Part shown: piece after piece, positions 1 through 11,931 of the stretch
How positions within the stretch are numbered: the stretch's first letter is position 1
Layout: each line of letters begins with the position of its first letter
Source: Tragulus kanchil
Taxonomy: Eukaryota; Chordata; Mammalia; Artiodactyla; Tragulidae
DNA length: 64,000 nt
Direction of reading: 5' to 3'
Assembly (NCBI GenBank): GCA_022376925.1
Contig: JAIOJX010000027.1
Span: 19,237,471-19,301,470 of the forward strand
Notes under the pieces: model-generated
Database searches by the model: none
Told to the model about the DNA's origin: nothing
The model's input: the letters and a program-made list of their open reading frames with translations, nothing else
Made by a program: the position numbers and the translations under genes

Positions 1-220
1 AATGGAAAACCAAGAGCCAAACTATGGCTTAACTCCAACCACTGTGCCGCATGGTCCAGTGCGTGTTTTGTGTGTGGACTTCATCCCTGGCTTTGGATTG
101 TCTCCCCAGGTTTCATATTTCCTTTACCTCCATTTTCACTATGACTTTTTGAACATTTCTATTGTGTTCCTACAATACGTATATTTTAAAGCCACCATAA
201 ACCACTTTTAAAGCACACAT
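1..220. other. Unique non-coding DNA before the first duplication
   Basis: This is AT-leaning sequence. An open frame runs from the left edge for 69 codons but ends in low-complexity hydrophobic residues and resembles no protein I know. No repeat family is recognised. Confidence 0.4.
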
Positions 221-1156
221 TAAGGAAGGGAGAGTGGAGAGGGGAAGGGAAGAAGGCTAGGTGTCATTCAACAATGGCCGCTGTCATCTCCGCACGCTGC
301 TCACTGAACCCTGTTAGTGCCTCCACCCTGAAGACCTGAACGCCGACTCTCGCGTCTGTGTCACTCCCAGGCCTGGCACTATCGTGGACGCCCGGGACAG
401 CCGTCAACCCCTGGGCCCCTCCAGGGCCTGACCTCGTGACCTCCACTGACCTTCCACTCCGCGGTACCCTCCGCTGGACCACCAACCGCTGTTCCCCACC
501 ACCGCCCAGACTTCAAACTCCTGCCGCCTCTCCAGGTTGGAAACTGTAAATCCAGGCACTGCAGTGACATCCATTAAGCCCCCATCTACGGCAGGTGACG
601 AGAGAAGATTTAAACTGTGAAGGGAACTAACCGGCATCCAAAACAGAGAAAGACTTGGGGCTGGATGGATTCACGGACTCAATATGGTCTCGTCAAACCA
701 GTTTTCTTCCAAATCCATTCCCTGCCTTCCGCGGAGGGTATCTTCAAGCTTGAAATTATCTGCTGTTCTAGGCTTAACTCTGTGCCACGCTGGAAGAAGC
801 AAAAAGCAAGTGTTTTCCCAGAAACAACCTTTTTCACTCTCACGGATGCAAACCAGACTCCATGGAGTAGAATCATGGCTCATAATGGAGGACTAGATGC
901 TGATGAGCAACGGCTAAGACACATCTGCACTCCTAGACCCAGCAGAGTCAGCTCTGCTCATCACACACAGGCTGCATGAAGGAAGCATGAACACCAACAT
1001 AAAAGCCATGTTACTTAAAAAGAGTGTGGAACACATGCAGGGCAGGGAACAATAGTGTCATGCCTTGTTTTCTGAACCAATCGTTCATTCTTCTGCTTTT
1101 TCATCAATTAACTTACTAGCTTTTTCTTCGTCAGGGCCCCTAGTCTTAAGCAGCCC

Positions 1157-1345
1157 AGGATGGTAGCCACGAGCCACATGCAGCTATTCTGGCTAAATTA
1201 AAAATAAACAGAATTTATAAGTCATTTGCTCAGTCTCACTGGCCACATTTTCAAGTGCTCAGTGGCCCTGTGTGGCTCACGGCCACCATGCAGAATGGCA
1301 CAGATCCACATTTTCATCATTCTAGAAGGTTTCGCTGGACACCAT
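1157..1345. mobile_element. Ancient hAT/MER3-like non-autonomous DNA transposon, copy 1
   Basis: The stretch has paired AGCCACATG and TGGCCACATTT-type blocks around an A/T-rich core. It then reads through GGCTCACGGCCACCATGCAG to a GAAGGTTTCGCTGGA end. This follows the layout of short hAT-Charlie elements of the MER3 kind (terminal core TCCAATAGAA). The family call is from memory and tentative. Confidence 0.45.
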
Positions 1346-2252
1346 GTCTCCAGCGCCCTCTGAAAAAGTTAAGGAAGGGAGAGTGGAGGGGGGGAAGAAG
1401 GCTGGCATTCAACACCTCACTGAAGACCTACTGAGCGCCGGCTCTCGCGTCTGCGTCCCTCCCAGGCCTGGCACTATCGTGGACGCCCGGGACAGCCGTC
1501 AACCCCTGGGCCCCTCCAGGGCCTGACCTCGTGACCTCCACTGACCTTCCACTCCGCGGTACCCTCCGCTGGACCACCAACCGCTGTTCCCCACCACCGC
1601 CCAGACTTCAAACTCCTGCCGCCTCTCCAGGTTGGAAACTGTAAATCCAGGCACTGCAGTGACATCCATTAAGCCCCCATCTACGGCAGGTGACGAGAGA
1701 AGATTTAAACTGTGAAGGGAACTAACCGGCATCCAAAACAGAGAAAGACTTGGGGCTGGATGGATTCACGGACTCAATATGGTCTCGTCAAACCAGTTTT
1801 CTTCCAAATCCATTCCCTGCCTTCCGCGGAGGGTATCTTCAAGCTTGAAATTATCTGCTGTTCTAGGCTTAACTCTGTGCCACGCTGGAAGAAGCAAAAA
1901 GCAAGTGTTTTCCCAGAAACAACCTTTTTCACTCTCACGGATGCAAACCAGACTCCATGGAGTAGAATCATGGCTCATAATGGAGGACTAGATGCTGATG
2001 AGCAACGGCTAAGACACATCTGCACTCCTAGACCCAGCAGAGTCAGCTCTGCTCATCACACACAGGCTGCATGAAGGAAGCATGAACACCAACATAAAAG
2101 CCATGTTACTTAAAAAGAGTGTGGAACACATGCAGGGCAGGGAACAATAGTGTCATGCCTTGTTTTCTGAACCAATCGTTCATTCTTCTGCTTTTTCATC
2201 AATTAACTTACTAGCTTTTTTCTTCGTCAGGGCCCCTAGTCTTAAGCAGCCC

Positions 2253-2440
2253 AGGATGGTAGCCACGAGCCACATGCAGCTATTCTGGCTAAATTAAAAA
2301 TAAACAGAATTTATAAGTCATTTGCTCAGTCTCACTGGCCACATTTTCAAGTGCTCAGTGGCCCTGTGTGGCTCACGGCCACCATGCAGAATGGCACAGA
2401 TCCACATTTTCATCATTCTAGAAGGTTTCGCTGGACAACA
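2253..2440. mobile_element. MER3-like element, copy 2
   Basis: Near-identical to the element at 1157; it lies in the overlap of duplications 1 and 2, so it is a copy by duplication and not a separate insertion. Confidence 0.45.
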
Positions 2441-2962
2441 TGGCTCCAGCTCCCTCTGTGCTCATTTCTTCTCATCATTAGCATCTCTCCACCCCTACTC
2501 TCACTTGAGACCCTTCTGACCAGCATCTCCAACGTACTTCCTCCATTTTTCTTTCTGGCCAACCATGATGGAAGCCCCGCTTCTTGATGAACCCACCTGT
2601 CCACAGTCCTCATGTATACACAAGAGCTGCCAAGCCCGGCTGGAGTCAGTGACACTCCCGTCCAGAGTGGACGCCTCACAGATTCCACCTCTAGTCTCTG
2701 CGAGGGCCTCAGGGCTGCCCAGCAGGCTGGCTTTCTCACCTTTACTGTCTATCCTCTTTCATTGTGGCCTTTTATCAACCTTTTCTACTTTCCTCAAACA
2801 TGTTCAATGATTCTAAGAAGGTGACATTACTTTCTCCCAAGGAAGAAATCCAGTATGCCTTATCAACAAATAAACTGCAACTATACCACTTATTTTCTCC
2901 TGTTATCCTATAATATCAGCTCTGTGTTCCAAATTCTTCCTCTCTTGGCTCAGTCATCATTG

Positions 2963-3155
2963 TTGTTGTTTAGTCACTAGGTCCTATTCGACTCTTTGTG
3001 ACCCCATGGACTATAGCCCACCAGACTCCTCTGTCCATGATAATCTACAGGCAAGAATATTGGTGTTGGTTGCCATTCCCTTCTCCAGGGGATCTTCCTG
3101 ACCAAAGGATTGAACCTGCATCTCCTGCACTGCAGGCCCATTGTTTATGACACAG
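2963..3155 (-). mobile_element. Bov-tA SINE, degraded copy
   Basis: Read on this strand it begins TTTAGTCACTAGGTCC and continues through GACCCCATGGACTATAGCCC and the CTCCTCTGTCCATG block, the reverse complement of the tRNA-Glu-derived ruminant SINE. Compared with the copy at 4079 it is altered between 3036 and 3115. That lies in the tail of a first duplication copy, where the assembly looks unreliable. Confidence 0.85.
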
Positions 3156-3369
3156 ACTTTCAGAGCGCCACTTGGGTGCTTCTCCTTCCCTCAGCCCTCC
3201 TGTGTTTGAAGCCAAGTTCACTTCTCAATCCATTCTCTCACCCTGTGCTTTGATTCTCCTGAAATCTACAAGTCTTATTTCAGTTCAGGTCTTCTCTAGC
3301 CTTCGGACCTGGGTATACAACGTATAAGCTTTTTTCTTCATCCCAGGGCCCCTAGTCTTAAGCAGCCCA

Positions 3370-3556
3370 GGATGGTAGCCACGAGCCACATGCAGCTATT
3401 CTGGCTAAATTAAAAATAAACAGAATTTATAAGTCATTTGCTCAGTCTCACTGGCCACATTTTCAAGTGCTCAGTGGCCCTGTGTGGCTCACGGCCACCA
3501 TGCAGAATGGCACAGATCCACATTTTCATCATTCTAGAAGGTTTCGCTGGACAACA
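3370..3556. mobile_element. MER3-like element, copy 3
   Basis: Third near-identical occurrence of the element at 1157, carried by the second copy of duplication 2. Confidence 0.45.
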
Positions 3557-4078
3557 TGGCTCCAGCTCCCTCTGTGCTCATTTCTTCTCATCATTAGCAT
3601 CTCTCCACCCCTACTCTCACTTGAGACCCTTCTGACCAGCATCTCCAACGTACTTCCTCCATTTTTCTTTCTGGCCAACCATGATGGAAGCCCCGCTTCT
3701 TGATGAACCCACCTGTCCACAGTCCTCATGTATACACAAGAGCTGCCAAGCCCGGCTGGAGTCAGTGACACTCCCGTCCAGAGTGGACGCCTCACAGATT
3801 CCACCTCTAGTCTCTGCGAGGGCCTCAGGGCTGCCCAGCAGGCTGGCTTTCTCACCTTTACTGTCTATCCTCTTTCCTTGTGGCCTTTTATCAACCTTTT
3901 CTACTTTCCTCAAACATGTTCAATGATTCTAAGAAGGTGACATTACTTTCTCCCAAGGAAGAAATCCAGTATGCCTTATCAACAAATAAACTGCAACTAT
4001 ACCACTTATTTTCTCCTGTTATCCTATAATATCAGCTCTGTGTTCCAAATTCTTCCTCTCTTGGCTCAGTCATCATTG

Positions 4079-4271
4079 TTGTTGTTTAGTCACTAGGTCC
4101 TATTCGACTCTTTGTGACCCCATGGACTATAGCCCACCAGACTCCTCTGTCCATGGGATTGCTCCAGGCAAGAACACTGGAGTGGGTTGCCATTCCCTTC
4201 TCCAGGGGATCTTCCCGACCCAGGGATCAAACCTGCATCTCCTGCACTGCAGGCCCATTGTTTATGACACA
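4079..4271 (-). mobile_element. Bov-tA SINE, best-preserved copy of this locus
   Basis: It carries the diagnostic blocks GACCCCATGGACTATAGCCC, CTCCTCTGTCCATGGGATT, CAAGAACACTGGAGTGGG and CCCAGGGATCAAACC (tRNA B-box region, reverse strand). The same insertion occurs at 2963 and, more degraded, at 5205. Confidence 0.88.
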
Positions 4272-4959
4272 GACTTTCAGAGCGCCACTTGGGTGCTTCT
4301 CCTTCCCTCAGCCCTCCTGTGTTTGAAGCCAAGTTCACTTCTCAATCCATTCTCTCACCCTGTGCTTTGATTCTCCCTGAAATCTACAAGTCTTTATTTC
4401 AGTTCAGGTCTTCTCCTAGCCTTCGGACCTGGGTATACAACGGCCTACAGGCCCAGTTCCACGTGGGTGTCCTCAGGCTCTCAAAGTCGAGAAGACTAAC
4501 CCAACTCTGTGTCCTCCAACATCCATGTCCCTGGTTCCCTCAATTGACACTGGCCCTCAATGACTCATGCCAGGAACATAGGCATAATCTAGACATCCTC
4601 TCACAAAACTCTGGCCATTGTGCCATCTAGAGAGCTCCCAGATGTGCCCCACTGGTCTCAGTGCCCACTGTCATCCCTCCAGCCATGCTAAGATCAGCCG
4701 TGGCCTTGACTACTGTACCAACAAGCTGGGCTTTGGGGCTTATTCCTTCTCCAATCCATTCACCAAAATGCAGCCATGATGAACATTTTAAGGACTGTCT
4801 CCTAAGTCAAACTCACTGTCTACTTTTTGGAAAAAATCTAAGGTGGAAACGGACCTTGCTCTCCATTATTTGAATACTGCTTTTTTTTTTTTTTTTTTTT
4901 TATTTTGACTTTTCCCTACATTTTACATATCCCAGGTTAAATTATGGAAAAAGTACCAC

Positions 4960-5110
4960 ATGGAAGCTAAGAGTTTGGACACTAGTCCCTGAGATGTGGG
5001 CTCAAATCCCAGTTCTATTCTCATTGCTTTCTTCTTCCAGAAAATGCTGTTAATTATAGTATTAACTCTAAAAGGTTAACTTGAACAGGTACTGAAATAA
5101 GAATATAATG
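4960..5110 (+). mobile_element. MIR SINE fragment, copy 1
   Basis: The order GAGTTTGGACACTAGTCC, then TGTGGGCTCAAATCCCAG, follows the MIR core region, which carries a tRNA-like B box. The rest is decayed. A duplicate lies at 6048. Confidence 0.5.
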
Positions 5111-5204
5111 CCTTTTTAACTTTTTTCAAATTAAAAGTCTTAACTATCACTTTTTAAAAATATCTTACTAGCAATATAGTTAAGGCTCAGATCATTTTTT
5201 TCCC

Positions 5205-5370
5205 CGACTCTTTGCAACCCTATGGACAGTAGCCCACGAGGCTCTTTTGTCCATGGGATTCTCCAGGCAAGAACACTGGAGTGGTTGCCATACCCTCCTC
5301 TAGGGGATCTTCCCCACACAGGGATCAAACCTGCATCTCCTGCACTGCAGGCCCATTGTTTATGACACAG
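5205..5370 (-). mobile_element. Bov-tA SINE at a seam, degraded
   Basis: It opens abruptly at CCCCGACTCTTTGCAACC with many differences from the copy at 4105 (for example CACGAGGCTCTTTTGTCC), then becomes identical near 5320. It is the head of a second duplication copy. Confidence 0.8.
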
Positions 5371-6047
5371 ACTTTCAGAGCGCCACTTGGGTGCTTCTCC
5401 TTCCCTCAGCCCTCCTGTGTTTGAAGCCAAGTTCACTTCTCAATCCATTCTCTCACCCTGTGCTTTGATTCTCCCTGAAATCTACAAGTCTTTATTTCAG
5501 TTCAGGTCTTCTCCTAGCCTTCGGACCTGGGTATACAACGGCCTACAGGCCCAGTTCCACGTGGGTGTCCTCAGGCTCTCAAAGTCGAGAAGACTAACCC
5601 AACTCTGTGTCCTCCAACATCCATGTCCCTGGTTCCCTCAATTGACACTGGCCCTCAATGACTCATGCCAGGAACATAGGCATAATCTAGACATCCTCTC
5701 ACAAAACTCTGGCCATTGTGCCATCTAGAGAGCTCCCAGATGTGCCCCACTGGTCTCAGTGCCCACTGTCATCCCTCCAGCCATGCTAAGATCAGCCGTG
5801 GCCTTGACTACTGTACCAACAAGCTGGGCTTTGGGGCTTATTCCTTCTCCAATCCATTCACCAAAATGCAGCCATGATGAACATTTTAAGGACTGTCTCC
5901 TAAGTCAAACTCACTGTCTACTTTTTGGAAAAAATCTAAGGTGGAAACGGACCTTGCTCTCCATTATTTGAATACTGCTTTTTTTTTTTTTTTTGTCATT
6001 TTGACTTTTCCCTACATTTTACATATCCCAGGTTAAATTATGGAAAA

Positions 6048-6200
6048 AGTACCACATGGAAGCTAAGAGTTTGGACACTAGTCCCTGAGATGTGGGCTCA
6101 AATCCCAGTTCTATTCTCATTGCTTTCTTCTTCCAGAAAATGCTGTTAATTATAGTATTAACTCTAAAAGGTTAACTTGAACAGGTACTGAAATAAGAAT
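6048..6200 (+). mobile_element. MIR SINE fragment, copy 2
   Basis: Duplicate of the fragment at 4960, carried by the second copy of duplication 3. Confidence 0.5.
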
Positions 6201-6293
6201 ATAATGCCTAAAATATAATATACATATTTATTAAACTTTTTTTTCAAGTTAAAAGTCTTTATCACTTTTTAAAAATATCTTACTAGCGATATA

Positions 6294-7505
6294 TTATAGG
6301 TTAGACCTCTTCTGCATTAAGTTCAGTGAGGCATGATATTAATGCACAAAAAGAACATAAACTGGCTTGCTTCTGCAGGAGGAATATCTGGGCCACAGAA
6401 TATGTTTTCTGTCCTACAACAGACAAATACAACTTACTGAAAGGCATGGAAAAAACATTTAAAATTAAAAATAAGGCAAATCCAGTATATACATGTAATA
6501 CAACATGAATAAAACATATAAACAAAGCGTAACTCCTTTATGGTACTTTCTTAATGGGGAAAGAAGATGGGAGAAAATATGAAAATAAAGATGTAATAAA
6601 TGTCAAGAAATGATAAGTGCTCTGGAGACAAAGTTTAAGCCGAAACACATTAAGGGGATAAGGAGTCATGGGTGAGGAGGATCCTGCTGTGGTCGGCTGT
6701 CGAGGGAAGTCCACCTGAGTCCCGGGCGGAAGGGATGGGGAGGGAGTGACCTCGCACACCATTCCAGGCAGAAGGCACAGCATGTGCTAAGCCTAGAAGC
6801 TGCAGCCGGCTTGGTCTGGGCAGAGAACTTGAAGGAAATCTATGCAGCTGCACAGAAGCAAGGAAGGGAATGGGGAGCAGCAGCCGGGAGACAGATGACA
6901 GGGAACCTTGAAGGTCAGGGTGGAGACTGCGATGCTTTTCTATTTCCAAAAGAAAGCCACAGAGCTCTAGAACCATGCCTGGTGGGAAAATCGTAACAGT
7001 GCGCCATAGGTTTCTGCTGCTTCCGTTCCTTGTTACTCAGGATTTAGCTCTAACAGAGACACGCAACAGGAAAACAACTTCAGCCAAACTGCCTGGTTGC
7101 TTCATTGACCATTTAGAGGAGTCCACATGGGAACCATCGGACGCTACACTCGGATTACTCACCATCCAAGGTGGACCCCAAACGAGCGGATGGACTCTGG
7201 GGTTGCTTAAAACACAGCATCATCTCCACACGTCACCCGCCACCTTCCTCTAACACTGTACTTTCTCCACAGAGAAACAGGAGCAGGGGGATTTATAGTA
7301 AGTTACTTTCCCAAATAAAAGCCTCAACAGTCTCCTGAAGGGGTGGGGGTGTGAGGGGTCGCGCATCTTCCTTGCCAATTTCATCTTTCTTTCAGTGCCA
7401 TTATGTTGAGGCACTTAACACTGCATTTTCTTCTCTGAACACAGGATGCTAAAGAGATGAATGGATAAAGTTTCATACAGTAACTGTGACTCTCAACTGC
7501 AGGAT
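6294..7505. other. Unique non-coding DNA
   Basis: AT-rich on the left and GC-richer from 6650 to 7250. The part near 6740-6970 (CATTCCAGGCAGAAGGCACAG and following) has the feel of an old interspersed repeat that I cannot name. Short open frames of up to 108 codons on both strands show no recognisable protein. Confidence 0.4.
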
Positions 7506-7775
7506 TCCTCTTGTTTGAAAAATTCCAAACATCACGTTTAGGAGGAATGTTTGAACTCTGAATTTTCAGTGTAATTATCTTGCTTATTGTCAATGAAGAA
7601 ATGTGATACTTGAATAAACATAAACGAGAACACTGTGGCATCACCTAACAGTTTTGTTTTTTTTTTTTTCATTTGTTTTGTAAGAAAATTTATCAAAAGA
7701 AAGATGCAAGAAATGACCTACCTCTACAATGCCCTCTGAGTGCACCACATTTCAGGTGCCCTGTGAAATAATATT

Positions 7776-7978
7776 TGGTTAGTCGCTATGTCCTGTCCAA
7801 CTCTTGCAGCCCCATGGACTGTAGCCCGCCAGGCTCCTCTGTCCATGGGATTTCCCAGGCAAGGATAATGGAGTGGGTTGCCATTTCCTTCTCTAAGGAA
7901 TCTTCCCGACCCAGGGATTGAACCCATGTCTCCTGCTTGGCAAGCAGATTCTCTACCATCAAGCGACCTGGATAGCCC
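7776..7978 (-). mobile_element. Bov-tA SINE, copy 1
   Basis: A full-length-looking reverse-strand SINE running from TTAGTCGCTATGTCCTGTCC, through CTGTAGCCCGCCAGGCTCC and CCCAGGGATTGAACCC, to AGCGACCTGGATAGCCC. Confidence 0.92.
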
Positions 7979-8897
7979 TATCTAATCAAGACAGACAGAT
8001 TTAATCCAACAGAAGCAGGGACCAACCAGAATCCAGAATTATTGACTGAAAGGCCTATTTACTTGAAAAGAGTACATTATGTTTGCAAAGGGTTGTTTTG
8101 TAGTTTGAGGGTAAAAGAGTATTCTAGACTAGTTTTTATGCCAATTGCAAGGACTTAATTGTTTTGAAGCAAGGCAAATTTGTCAAGATTTATCAAGACA
8201 CACTGAACGTCGCACAAAGCCAGGCACCAACATGTGGCTGTTCCTGGTCCCCAGCTGACCTGGCCTTTCCCCAGCCCTCAAAAGAGAAAGAAGACTGTAC
8301 TTGCAAGTGTTTTCATGTATAATATTTACATTTAGACCAGAAAGACACAAATGGGCAACTTGGCCCCAAATGTCTACAGCATGTGGGCAGATGTCAGCTC
8401 ATGGGGTCACTTGAATGGCATTTTATGGCCGAGGACACACGGTCCAGCCTGTTTCAGTCATCTGAGCAGCATGTGACTTCCATCACTCTGTGCTCTCGGG
8501 CATAAGGTGGGATGTTATGAACCTGAGCGACCGGCAGAACCACAAAAGTGGAAGCACATGTGTCGGCTCAAGAAAAGAAATCGTTTTCTTCACGATTCCA
8601 CTGTGAGTCTAAATGTACGAAACCTTTCCTTTTTCCCTCTTGTTTGAAAAATTCCAAACATCACGTTTAGGAGGAATTTTGTAATTTTCAGTGTAATTAT
8701 CTTGCTTATTGTCAATGAAGAAATGTGATACTTGAATAAACATAAACGAGAACACTGTGGCATCACCTAACAGTTTTGTTTTTTTTTTTTTCATTTGTTT
8801 TGTAAGAAAATTTATCAAAAGAAAGATGCAAGAAATGACCTACCTCTACAATGCCCTCTGAGTGCACCACATTTCAGGTGCCCTGTGAAATAATATT

Positions 8898-9100
8898 TGG
8901 TTAGTCGCTATGTCCTGTCCAACTCTTGCAGCCCCATGGACTGTAGCCCGCCAGGCTCCTCTGTCCATGGGATTTCCCAGGCAAGGATAATGGAGTGGGT
9001 TGCCATTTCCTTCTCTAAGGAATCTTCCCGACCCAGGGATTGAACCCATGTCTCCTGCTTGGCAAGCAGATTCTCTACCATCAAGCGACCTGGATAGCCC
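8898..9100 (-). mobile_element. Bov-tA SINE, copy 2 (by duplication)
   Basis: Sequence-identical to the SINE at 7776 with identical flanks, so it is not an independent insertion. Confidence 0.92.
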
Positions 9101-9762
9101 TATCTAATCAAGACAGACAGATTTAATCCAACAGAAGCAGGGACCAACCAGAATCCAGAATTATTGACTGAAAGGCCTATTTACTTGAAAAGAGTACATT
9201 ATGTTTGCAAAGGGTTGTTTTGTAGTTTGAGGGTAAAAGAGTATTCTAGACTAGTTTTTATGCCAATTGCAAGGACTTAATTGTTTTGAAGCAAGGCAAA
9301 TTTGTCAAGATTTATCAAGACACACTGAACGTCGCACAAAGCCAGGCACCAACATGTGGCTGTTCCTGGTCCCCAGCTGACCTGGCCTTTCCCCAGCCCT
9401 CAAAAGAGAAAGAAGACTGTACTTGCAAGTGTTTTCATGTATAATATTTACATTTAGACCAGAAAGACACAAATGGGCAACTTGGCCCCAAATGTCTACA
9501 GCATGTGGGCAGATGTCAGCTCATGGGGTCACTTGAATGGCATTTTATGGCCGAGGACACACGGTCCAGCCTGTTTCAGTCATCTGAGCAGCATGTGACT
9601 TCCATCACTCTGTGCTCTCGGGCATAAGGTGGGATGTTATGAACCTGAGCGACCGGCAGAACCACAAAAGTGGAAGCACATGTGTCGGCTCAAGAAAAGA
9701 AATCGTTTTCTTCACGATTCCACTGTGAGTCTAAATGTACGATTTCTGCCAACCTTTCCTTT

Positions 9763-10472
9763 AGGTATTCAATATTATGTAAACAGGCTGATGCGTGTAC
9801 CCTAATTGATGCAGCATTGGGGTACACAAACTCAGCACTGGATGGGTCAGAGAGGAACTCCCTGAGTCGGAGCCGGAGAACTCGGAGATAAAATACGGGG
9901 CAGATGGACGCGGAGCTCCAGGTGCATCTGTCATCAGCCTGGTTAACGAACACACAGAGACGGAGGCCAGGCTCCTGGCCAATCATTGCAGGGGTCATGT
10001 CTACCAGGACCTGGGAGAGCTGACACCATCTGGACCCACTCCCAGCTGCCACCAAACAGGGGAGCCTGAACATGCAGTGAACATCACAAGCCGTTCTTTC
10101 ACACTCTGATTTCACACGGGTTTCCGTTTCCACTTGGGTTTATGACGTTATCACAGTATGATAAATCTTCGGGTATTTCTCTTGACCCTCTTCCTCCCAA
10201 CTTCAACAGACTGTTTTACCTAACTGAAGGCATATTTTATCAGAATTGCCTTGCATACTGAATTGTTTCTTTTTTTAAAATACGTTTTTCTTTGTAAGTC
10301 TCAAGAATTACAACGTGTGTTGGTGAAGACATGGAGAGCTTCCCTAGAAAGCTGGCCAAATATCTCCAAGTATTTAAACTACCTGAGAATTTCTGACATG
10401 TTACTTCAGTGTTTCATTTCAAATGTACAGAACATAAAAGCAGGAATGGCTGATCACTTCACAGGATTTGAA
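9763..10472. other. Unique non-coding DNA with a 147-codon antisense open frame
   Basis: No repeat family is recognised. The minus-strand frame 9690-10133 starts inside the seam-adjacent repeat unit and continues into unique DNA. Its translation resembles no known domain and lacks any supporting splice or promoter context, so I treat it as chance. Confidence 0.4.
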
Positions 10473-10766
10473 CAGTGTCTGCTTTCTTTTTTAATTTTGG
10501 CCTCTTTTATTGGTTTTTAACTTATTTATTTTCATCCATCTTTGTCTTTGGCCTGTGTGGGCCTCCCACCGCAGTGGCCTCTCTTGTTGCAGAGCACTGG
10601 CTCTGGGCGCATGTGCTCTAGAGCACTAGCTCCTAATTGGACACATCAGTCCAGCTGCTCCACGGCATGTAGGATCTACCCATGTCAGGGATCAAACCAG
10701 TGCCCCTTGCACTGCAAGGTGGACTCTTTACCCACTGGACCACAAGGTAAGCCCTGAGCAGTGTCT
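10473..10766 (-). mobile_element. CHR-type tRNA-derived SINE with target-site duplication
   Basis: Reverse-strand cetartiodactyl CHR SINE: the A/T tail is at the left (near 10490-10530). GTGTGGGCCTCCCACCGCAG and CAGAGCACTGGCTCTGGG follow, and the tRNA-like head ends in CCACTGGACCACAAGG. CAGTGTCT flanks it at 10473-10480 and 10759-10766, which fits a short target-site duplication. Confidence 0.88.
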
Positions 10767-11131
10767 TTTAAGTCAAGGTGAAGTCATTCAAACTTATCTG
10801 TATTGGGTCTACCTTTTCCTCTCTATATATGTATGTACATATATTTAGAGGCAGCAGGTTTTCGTGTCTCTTCATGACCACAAATCCCATGTGCTTCATT
10901 TCTATATTTCTCCTAAAAGCTACAGAAGATGCAAAGGCTGAATTTGAAATCAGTTTAGAAATACCAGGGTATTTATGAACAAACCCAATTTTTTTCTGTG
11001 TTTATTTCATGTTCCAAAGACTATATTCCCTTTATCACACAGGACTCACAGACCTGCCTGCCATAAGAAGGTGATATAGTGTTTGTCCCTCAAACTTGTG
11101 AAATGCATCTCAATAAAGCTCTCTAAGCGGG

Positions 11132-11148
11132 GTGTGTGTGTGTGTGTG
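11132..11148. repeat. (GT)n microsatellite
   Basis: A short perfect GT run following AGCGGG. Confidence 0.9.
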
Positions 11149-11454
11149 GACTCTGTTCATTCTTCCTTGTGCCATGAAATGACTTCATGAATTGTGGGTA
11201 AAGCACAGAGATTTTATCTATGCTAAATGTTTCTAACAGCACTGGGTTCACTTTCTTTGGGAAATAACTTCTATGCATAACCTTAAACAACTTTTGTTAA
11301 ATTTCAAGTTTTCCGCTCCTTTAAAAAGATGAAGTCTAGATAGAAAAGAACACGTTACCTGTGATTCCAATTATATGAAATGCCCCAAAGCAATTAAGTA
11401 AAGACAGAAAGGTGATTTCCAGTTGCCTCGGGCTAGGGGAGAGATAGGAGTATT

Positions 11455-11607
11455 TTGAAATTAGGTGGTTAGATAGCATCACAAACTCACAGGACATGGA
11501 TTTGAGCAAATTCCAGGGGACAGTGGAGGACTGGGAAACCAGGCGTGCTTCAGTCCATGGGGTGTCAGAAAGTTGGGCACAAATGAATGACGGAGAAACA
11601 ACAAGCA
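11455..11607 (+). mobile_element. BovB/ART2A LINE 3' remnant
   Basis: The order ATAGCATCACAAACTCACAG, GACATGGATTTGAGCAAA and CTTCAGTCCATGGGGTGTC, ending in CAACAAG, follows the BovB 3' terminus. A short tRNA-SINE head fragment (TTTCCCCGTTGGTTCCGCTG, to 11662) follows directly. Confidence 0.75.
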
Positions 11608-11614
11608 TATATAT

Positions 11615-11662
11615 AGGGTTTCCCCGTTGGTTCCGCTGGTAAAGAAAATGTCTGCAATCCTG
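11615..11662 (+). mobile_element. Truncated Bov-tA head fragment
   Basis: About 48 bases match the tRNA-like head (GGTTCCGCTGGTAAAGAAAA, TCTGCAAT). The match stops where duplication 5 begins. Confidence 0.6.
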
Positions 11663-11711
11663 CAAAAAGACACAACTTAATGACTACACCAAGAACCATA
11701 TATTTATATAC

Positions 11712-11931
11712 GCACTAAGTCACTTCAGTCATGTCTGACTTTTTGCAACTCCATGGACTGCAGCCCACCAGGCTCCTCTGTCCATGGGATTCCCCAGGCA
11801 AGAAGACTGGAGCACGTTCTCATGCCCTCCTCCAGGGGATCTTCCCAGCCCAGGGATCCAGCCTGGGTCTCTCATGTCTCCTGCTTTGGCAGGCAAATTC
11901 TTTACCACTAGCCCACCTGGGAAGTCCCCCC
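11712..11931 (-). mobile_element. Bov-tA SINE, copy 1
   Basis: Reverse-strand element running from GCACTAAGTCACTTCAGTC, through GACTGCAGCCCACCAGGCTC, to GCCCACCTGGGAAGTCC. It includes an insert near the B box (CCAGCCTGGGTCTCTCATG). Confidence 0.92.

Larger units (their letters stand above)
221..2457. repeat. Direct tandem duplication 1 (~1.1 kb unit)
   Basis: First copy 221-1361, second copy 1370-2457; the interior offset is 1095. The interior is essentially identical, including a shared open frame at 617-979 and 1712-2074. The head of the second copy has lost about 54 bases relative to the first. The tail of the first copy (around 1345-1361) shows substitutions and then breaks into the second copy. 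Differences confined to the seam point to poor contig-end sequence, so an assembly duplication is favoured. Confidence 0.95.
2213..4441. repeat. Direct tandem duplication 2
   Basis: First copy 2213-3322, second copy 3327-4441; the offset is 1116. The first copy loses single bases in its last 100 bases (for example TCTCCTG against TCTCCCTG, and TTCTCTAG against TTCTCCTAG). An internal substitution is seen at 2761 (A) against 3877 (C). The left 245 bases also end duplication 1, so that sequence occurs three times (1117, 2213, 3327). Confidence 0.95.
4105..6293. repeat. Direct tandem duplication 3
   Basis: First copy 4105-5180, second copy 5205-6293; the offset is 1098 over most of the length. 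The poly-T tract is 21 long at 4881 and 16 long at 5979. Near the end the second copy has about 25 bases of AT sequence missing from the first. The left 340 bases also end duplication 2, making a threefold stretch. Confidence 0.93.
7506..9762. repeat. Direct tandem duplication 4
   Basis: First copy 7506-8632, second copy 8636-9762; the interior offset is 1122. The second copy lacks about 10 bases near 8677 relative to 7548. The end of the first copy lacks TTTCTGCCA, which is present at 9742. Between these seam defects the two copies match. Confidence 0.95.
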
